Positions 48,009 through 51,712 of a stretch of DNA of 51,712 bases are shown piece after piece. The notes beneath the pieces are model-generated. The model was not told the origin of the DNA. It worked only from the letters and a program-made list of their open reading frames with translations, and searched no databases. The DNA comes from a virus, in the IMG/VR virus record IMGVR_UViG_3300012944_000010, positions 1 to 51,712 of that record; one strand, written 5' to 3'. The position numbers and the translations under genes are program-made. How positions within the stretch are numbered: position 1 is the first letter of the stretch; every line of letters starts with the position of its first letter.

Positions 48009-48286
48009 TAGTCTAAACCATGTCCTTGTTTACGCATATATTCCAAAACCTTATCAAATCTACGTTCAAAGAGATCGATACGATCTTTTAAATATATTAC
48101 ATCTTTTGTCAAAATAGCAGACTCAATAATCAATTTATTCAATATCTTGATATCTTCTTTGATATCTTTGATATCACTCTTTATTTCTTTAGCGTCGTAA
48201 TTCTGTTTCCAATAGAAACCAGCAGCTGCAAACAATACTGTTAGTAAAGTTATTACCGCTCCTAAACTTATTTCCCATACGATCAT
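48008..48286 (-). CDS. Membrane-anchored coiled-coil protein, 92 aa
   Basis: Residues 3-25 (VWEISLGAVITLLTVLFAA) are an N-terminal transmembrane helix, followed by a long heptad-rich helix (EIKSDIKDIKEDIKILNK). An N-in anchored coiled coil is the shape of an i-spanin or a membrane-tethered lysis or assembly protein. It is next to the terminase rather than the endolysin, so the role is uncertain. Confidence 0.6.
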   Translation of the reverse strand: MIVWEISLGAVITLLTVLFAAAGFYWKQNYDAKEIKSDIKDIKEDIKILNKLIIESAILTKDVIYLKDRIDLFERRFDKVLEYMRKQGHGLD

Positions 48287-48292
48287 TAGTCA

Positions 48293-48568
48293 CTAACTAT
48301 ATGAAATAGTAAGATCACATGTAGCTGATGGATTTACAATTAGACTAGTTCCATAACCAATATCATAACAATATTCCGTAGGTATTGTTCCTGCAGCCAT
48401 CACTGCTACAGTATTTGTACCATCAGATATTGTAATTGTATTTGTTGTTCCTGGATTATTAACAACCATAGTATGCAAAACTCCCACACCAGTTTTAAGC
48501 GTGGTTGCCCCACTTGCAGTTATATGCGCATATTTGAAAGGGGGTTCATTATACCCTGCCATTGTCAT
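48293..48568 (-). CDS. Small virion-type beta protein, 91 aa
   Basis: ATG 48568 shares the TAATG junction with the preceding gene and has AGGA 8 nt upstream; ATG 48562 is possible. The sequence is beta-rich (LHTMVVNNPGTTNTITISD) and resembles small capsid-decoration or tail-associated domains. No membrane or catalytic motif. Confidence 0.6.
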   Translation of the reverse strand: MTMAGYNEPPFKYAHITASGATTLKTGVGVLHTMVVNNPGTTNTITISDGTNTVAVMAAGTIPTEYCYDIGYGTSLIVNPSATCDLTISYS

Positions 48569-48681
48569 TATGATCTTCCTTTACCGACTGTTTTACCAGT
48601 GCCTTTCATTTTTGAATTCCAAATCTTGGCAGCTTTAACAGTGCCGTATTTACGTTTTAATTTAATGTACCCAGCAGGCAT
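48568..48681 (-). CDS. Small basic protein, 37 aa
   Basis: ATG 48681 to TAA 48568, coupled to both neighbours. The product (MPAGYIKLKRKYGTVKAAK) is strongly basic with a Gly/Lys-rich tail. It could bind DNA inside the head or assist packaging. Confidence 0.55.
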   Translation of the reverse strand: MPAGYIKLKRKYGTVKAAKIWNSKMKGTGKTVGKGRS

Positions 48682-48932
48682 TACGAAGTAGCAGTGCCAC
48701 GAGCAATCAGTTTTCCACTAACACTAGAAGATGCTTTGGCTTTCTTCCCTTTACCTTGATGTGGTACTGCATGAGCCTGGCCCCTAATAGCATGTAATTT
48801 AGCATGTGTATCGCTGGAATGCGAGTCGTTGAAGTCAGTTCTTGCATCTTGAGGATGTCCTGAGAAACGGAATGCATTACCTGGTGCTCCGCTCTTCATT
48901 ACACCTGATGGTAAAAATCCTGCTACCATCAT
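48681..48932 (-). CDS. Hypothetical late protein, 83 aa
   Basis: ATG 48932 or 48929, overlapping the preceding stop. The product is Gly/Ser/His/Lys-rich and probably disordered (QGKGKKAKASSSVSGK near the C-terminus). No family is recognised. One of a run of five small coupled genes between fibre and terminase. Confidence 0.5.
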   Translation of the reverse strand: MMVAGFLPSGVMKSGAPGNAFRFSGHPQDARTDFNDSHSSDTHAKLHAIRGQAHAVPHQGKGKKAKASSSVSGKLIARGTATS

Positions 48933-49114
48933 AAATCATCCTGATATGCACCTGAATTAGGTGTGTTAAGAGCTGGAAACATAGACAGAGTAGAATCTTC
49001 TAATCCTCTATTACCAGAAGGATGCACAACATTATTAGCTGGATGATCTTGTGGGGCCATAGCCTTACCCATCATAGAATCATAATTCTGTCTGACTGAT
49101 TGTTTACGTTTCAT
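48929..49114 (-). CDS. Hypothetical late protein, 61 aa
   Basis: I choose ATG 49114 (MKRKQSVRQNYDSMMGK), overlapping the preceding TGA; GTG 49117 is possible. The N-terminus is basic and the remainder Pro/Asn/Gly-rich and probably disordered. No family is recognised. Confidence 0.5.
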   Translation of the reverse strand: MKRKQSVRQNYDSMMGKAMAPQDHPANNVVHPSGNRGLEDSTLSMFPALNTPNSGAYQDDL

Positions 49115-49293
49115 CACATACCCAGATTATGGACGCCACCTTCCATGGTCGTCGATCCAAGACTGGCGTTCTCGCCCTTCTCAGACATAGGCGAACTAGA
49201 CTGAGAGCCTTCATGTGCACGTCGAGGAGTGCCCATATGATTCTGGTAGGAGCTAACTCCTTTATTGTGCATTTGTGCGCTTGGTGTTTTCAT
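49114..49293 (-). CDS. Hypothetical late protein, 59 aa
   Basis: ATG 49293 to TGA 49114, overlapping genes on both sides. The product is rich in Ser, Gly, His and Met (MKTPSAQMHNKGVSSYQNH), probably disordered. Coupled position is the only evidence for function. Confidence 0.5.
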   Translation of the reverse strand: MKTPSAQMHNKGVSSYQNHMGTPRRAHEGSQSSSPMSEKGENASLGSTTMEGGVHNLGM

Positions 49294-49390
49294 ATTTATT
49301 TAATCTTTCTTTCTTAGGTCTGCCTCCCAGTTTACCTAGGGCAGAAGCTTGTTTACTTATTATGCTTGCCGCTTTTACTTTGATTGCCAT
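49262..49390 (-). CDS. Small basic protein, 42 aa
   Basis: ATG 49390 lies inside the end of the 656-aa gene and TAA is at 49262. The product contains SALGKLGGRPKKERLN and shares the KAASI peptide and its DNA with the end of the 656-aa prot (17-bp direct repeat), suggesting local duplication. Function unknown. Confidence 0.5.
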   Translation of the reverse strand: MAIKVKAASIISKQASALGKLGGRPKKERLNKYENTKRTNAQ

Positions 49391-49409
49391 CGTATGCTTG
49401 CCGCTTTTA
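49361..49409. repeat. 17-bp direct repeat TATGCTTGCCGCTTTTA
   Basis: The repeat occurs at 49361-49377 and 49393-49409, 32 bp apart start to start. It encodes the KAASI peptide both in the 42-aa ORF and at the C-terminus of the 656-aa protein. Confidence 0.8.
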
Positions 49410-51345
49410 ATGCTATACTAGAACGTTGTTGTGGAGTTAAGGAAGCAGCTCTAGCATGTCCTCCCTTAGTGCTCATCTCTGTTAAAATTAAAGGTTGAGC
49501 TTTTCTAACATATTCTGTTAGTTTTTGAGTCCATTCTTCTCTAGTCCATGTCTTACCACCTAAATCCTGTTGTACAGGAGGTGGAGGTACTGGTAAATTG
49601 AGAACTAAAGCCTGATACCAATATTGATCTATTGGTGATGTTGTACCTGATAAAGGCCAATCAGATTGATTGAAAGGTTTAATACCAACGGGTAAATAAA
49701 TTACTAAATTCTGATTATAATCTTGGTACCAATAGATAGGATAAGGATTGGGATAATCTGACTGAACAAATGGAAATATACTCGATTGTATGAATTCAGA
49801 TAGATTACCAATCCATGTCGGATCTATTGGCTGACTAACCACTGGAAGTGGAAAGTCTACATTCTGGAAAAATGGTGTTGGTCTGGGTAGAAGTTGTAAA
49901 TTATTCTGCCAGAATTGATCTATAGGTGCGTATGTGCGCGATAAAGGCCAGTCAAACTGATTAAATGGTGCCTGAAAGGCAGGTTTTAAAGTACTTTGTA
50001 ATAGACTCTGAAACCAATCTTGATACCAAATTACTCTCTGTGGATTGGGATAATCAGATTGTACAAATGGAAAAGTCTCAGATTGATAAAATAGATTTAG
50101 ACTTTGAGACCAAAATTGATCAATAGGATTATAAGTTTTCGATACTGGCCAATCTAACTGACTGAATGGATTAGTTAGATTGAAGCTTTCAGTCCAGCTT
50201 TGATACCAGATAATTCTCTGAGGATTAGGCCAATCATCCTGATTAAAAGGATTCTGAGTAATTGTTCTTAAAGATAACCCGGATACTTCTAAACTTCTAT
50301 ACCAATAGACAGGATAAGGATTAGGTTGATCTACAGGTATGAATGGAGTAGGACGTGGTAATCTAGTAGATTTTTCCCAGCTTTGATACCAAGTAACTGG
50401 ATTAGGATTAGGAGCTGTAACCTGCGTACGTAGAGTTTGAGTTAAAATTCTAGGTTGTGGTACTATAGAATTTCCAGGTTCTAACCAACTATAATCTGGT
50501 AATCTTTGGTAGTCTATAGGATTAGGGAAATCTCTTTGAACACGTAAAGTCTGAGTTAATATTGTAGGAACAGGAATAGTAGTTAAAGCTTGTTCTGTCC
50601 ACTTTTGCCATTCAGAATAAGCGAACCTACTTGGAGGAAGATCTGTAAACTGTTTACCAGCAGTACCTGAAGCTGTAGAAGCTACTAGATCTAGAGCTAC
50701 TATGGCCCATTGAGCAGAGCTTACAGTGTAAGTCCATGTATGAGTTTGAGTAGACGCTCCACCTGTTTCAAATTGAGCTGTACTGCTAGGTGAATTACCA
50801 TTATTTAGATATAATTGAGTCTTATTAGGACCTGCAATTACATCGACTGAATCACTTAGAGCAGATACTGTAGCATCAGCAGATGCGTTCTTAGTGATTG
50901 CTCCACTAGATGGGTTGTTTGTCGTACCTTGAGCAGTAACTAAATGTGCGAAACTCGTTGCGCCACCAGTCTGGTTAACACCTGTCCAGGAGACAGCCCA
51001 AGTCTGGATTTGTGTGTTTACGCTCCAACTTGCATTGGAAGCTACTACGATTGTTTGGGCACCTGTAGAATTAGCTACCTTACCCCATATTTCAGTTCTA
51101 ACCCAACTAGAACTAGCTGTAGCTGAGCTTATAGCTCCTATGAGCGTATAACCAGTTACAGAGGCTAAGGCTGCACCAGTAGCAGGAGAGGCTGTTGTAT
51201 CGCATATGTGTGCAAAGAATAAGATTGCACCGTTGGTATTTGAAACAACCGTTAAACCAGTATAATTCGGTGAAAGTGTATGTGCACCTGCCGTATTATC
51301 CGTTTGATTAGTTATTGTACCTGTAGCATCACGAGCAACGGCCAT
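49375..51345 (-). CDS. Large adhesin/fibre-like protein with degenerate repeats, 656 aa
   Basis: Residues 1-225 form a Thr/Ala/Ser-rich beta-sandwich-like region. Residues about 245-610 consist of degenerate repeats of roughly 35-40 aa with the signature NPQRVIWYQDWFQSL / PFNQSDWP, rich in Pro, Trp, Tyr, Gln and Asn and almost free of charge. The C-terminus carries GGHARAASLTPQQRSSIAL, a motif seen at the ends of various phage and bacterial proteins. No fibre motif is diagnostic, but size and composition suggest an extended surface or tail protein. It lies near the start of the late operon. Confidence 0.65.
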   Translation of the reverse strand: MAVARDATGTITNQTDNTAGAHTLSPNYTGLTVVSNTNGAILFFAHICDTTASPATGAALASVTGYTLIGAISSATASSSWVRTEIWGKVANSTGAQTIVVASNASWSVNTQIQTWAVSWTGVNQTGGATSFAHLVTAQGTTNNPSSGAITKNASADATVSALSDSVDVIAGPNKTQLYLNNGNSPSSTAQFETGGASTQTHTWTYTVSSAQWAIVALDLVASTASGTAGKQFTDLPPSRFAYSEWQKWTEQALTTIPVPTILTQTLRVQRDFPNPIDYQRLPDYSWLEPGNSIVPQPRILTQTLRTQVTAPNPNPVTWYQSWEKSTRLPRPTPFIPVDQPNPYPVYWYRSLEVSGLSLRTITQNPFNQDDWPNPQRIIWYQSWTESFNLTNPFSQLDWPVSKTYNPIDQFWSQSLNLFYQSETFPFVQSDYPNPQRVIWYQDWFQSLLQSTLKPAFQAPFNQFDWPLSRTYAPIDQFWQNNLQLLPRPTPFFQNVDFPLPVVSQPIDPTWIGNLSEFIQSSIFPFVQSDYPNPYPIYWYQDYNQNLVIYLPVGIKPFNQSDWPLSGTTSPIDQYWYQALVLNLPVPPPPVQQDLGGKTWTREEWTQKLTEYVRKAQPLILTEMSTKGGHARAASLTPQQRSSIALKAASIRWQSK

Positions 51346-51353
51346 CTAACCTA

Positions 51354-51712
51354 TTAACCGTTAGGCACCCTTATATAGCTATTAAATTGAGCTGCAATTG
51401 CATTAGAAATATGAGCATCTGTTACTAGAGCCGCTCCAGTTAAAGCTAGAGCAGAAGTTGTAATGGGGACTGTCCCACCAACTGTAGCATCAGATAAGAC
51501 AGCAGTATCAGCTGCAACTGAATGGGCGAATTGAACCTGGTAGGGGTTAATTCCTTGAGCATTTAAAGTGGCATTAAACACTTGTAATGCAAACGTAGCA
51601 CGTTCACGATGAAACGCTACTGCCCAACCTTCTGTGCCTACTACTTGACAATAGGTAAACAGACCTGCTCCAACCCTACCTTGGAAAGCAGGGTCTTGAG
51701 CGAGTTGATATG
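51354..51712 (-). CDS. Late virion-type protein, 126 aa, C-terminal part (5' end at left of window)
   Basis: The remainder of the junction-spanning gene that starts at 145. In the linear window the frame is open to the right end because 51590-51712 duplicates 1-123. The stop TAA is at 51354-51356, 8 bp before the start of the 656-aa gene. The C-terminal half is Ala/Thr-rich with no membrane segment. Confidence 0.8.
   Translation of the reverse strand, partial: YQLAQDPAFQGRVGAGLFTYCQVVGTEGWAVAFHRERATFALQVFNATLNAQGINPYQVQFAHSVAADTAVLSDATVGGTVPITTSALALTGAALVTDAHISNAIAAQFNSYIRVPNG
51590..51712. repeat. Terminal direct repeat, right copy
   Basis: Identical to bases 1-123 over its full length. 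See the left copy. Confidence 0.95.

Noticed and set aside
1-51712. CRISPR array, integrase, phage RNA polymerase or transposase
   Set aside because: I looked for regularly spaced repeats, recombinase motifs, the conserved motifs of single-subunit RNA polymerases and insertion-sequence ends, and found none.

Overview
The window looks like the complete genome of a virulent, T7-like short-tailed phage (podovirus). The last 123 bases (51590-51712) repeat bases 1-123 exactly, so the map closes into a circle of 51,589 bp, and one late gene reads in frame across the junction. I see no integrase, lysogeny module or single-subunit phage RNA polymerase. Transcription therefore probably depends on host RNA polymerase, and several near-consensus sigma70-type promoters with 17-bp spacers support this. 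The host cannot be named from the sequence. A lipoprotein signal, a GH24 endolysin without signal peptide, CCA encoded on one tRNA and Shine-Dalgarno sites indicate a bacterial host.

Layout. Two arms diverge near 1.04-1.10 kb and converge at a probable bidirectional terminator at 24.48-24.52 kb. The plus arm (1.1-24.4 kb) carries early and replication functions: a ribbon-helix-helix protein and tiny ORFs beside an AT-rich, palindrome-bearing region (candidate origin); many small unknown genes including a KTSC protein and zinc-ribbon proteins; tRNA-Leu(UAA) and tRNA-Ile(GAU); a T7 gp4-like primase-helicase; uracil-DNA glycosylase; a small lipoprotein; a MoxR-type AAA+ ATPase with a VWA-like partner; family A DNA polymerase; ssDNA-binding protein; a Cas4/RecB-like exonuclease; and a T7 endonuclease I-like resolvase. 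Between the ssDNA-binding protein and the exonuclease lies about 1.2-1.3 kb without genes that is dense in stable hairpins. This is a strong candidate for a giant ornate non-coding RNA of the GOLLD/ROOL kind or a new class.

The minus arm (from about 1.04 kb leftwards through the junction, then 51.6 down to 24.5 kb) is one roughly 28-kb late unit led by a perfect TTGACA-17-TATAAT promoter. It encodes virion surface and fibre proteins, terminase large subunit, portal, scaffold, major capsid, head decoration proteins, a tail fibre, lysis genes (GH24 endolysin, 3-TM holin), tail tubular A and B proteins, and internal ejected virion proteins. It ends with a 643-aa protein carrying a histidine-phosphatase domain.

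Most unusual points: the giant structured RNA; three early genes (primase-helicase, endonuclease I, and more tentatively an 84-aa protein) whose coding clearly or probably begins upstream of any ATG/GTG/TTG, implying AUU/AUC initiation; the phosphatase placed among ejected proteins; five early proteins ending in Ala-Ala, like ClpX degrons; overlapping small membrane-peptide genes; and a dispersed family of tri-loop hairpins.
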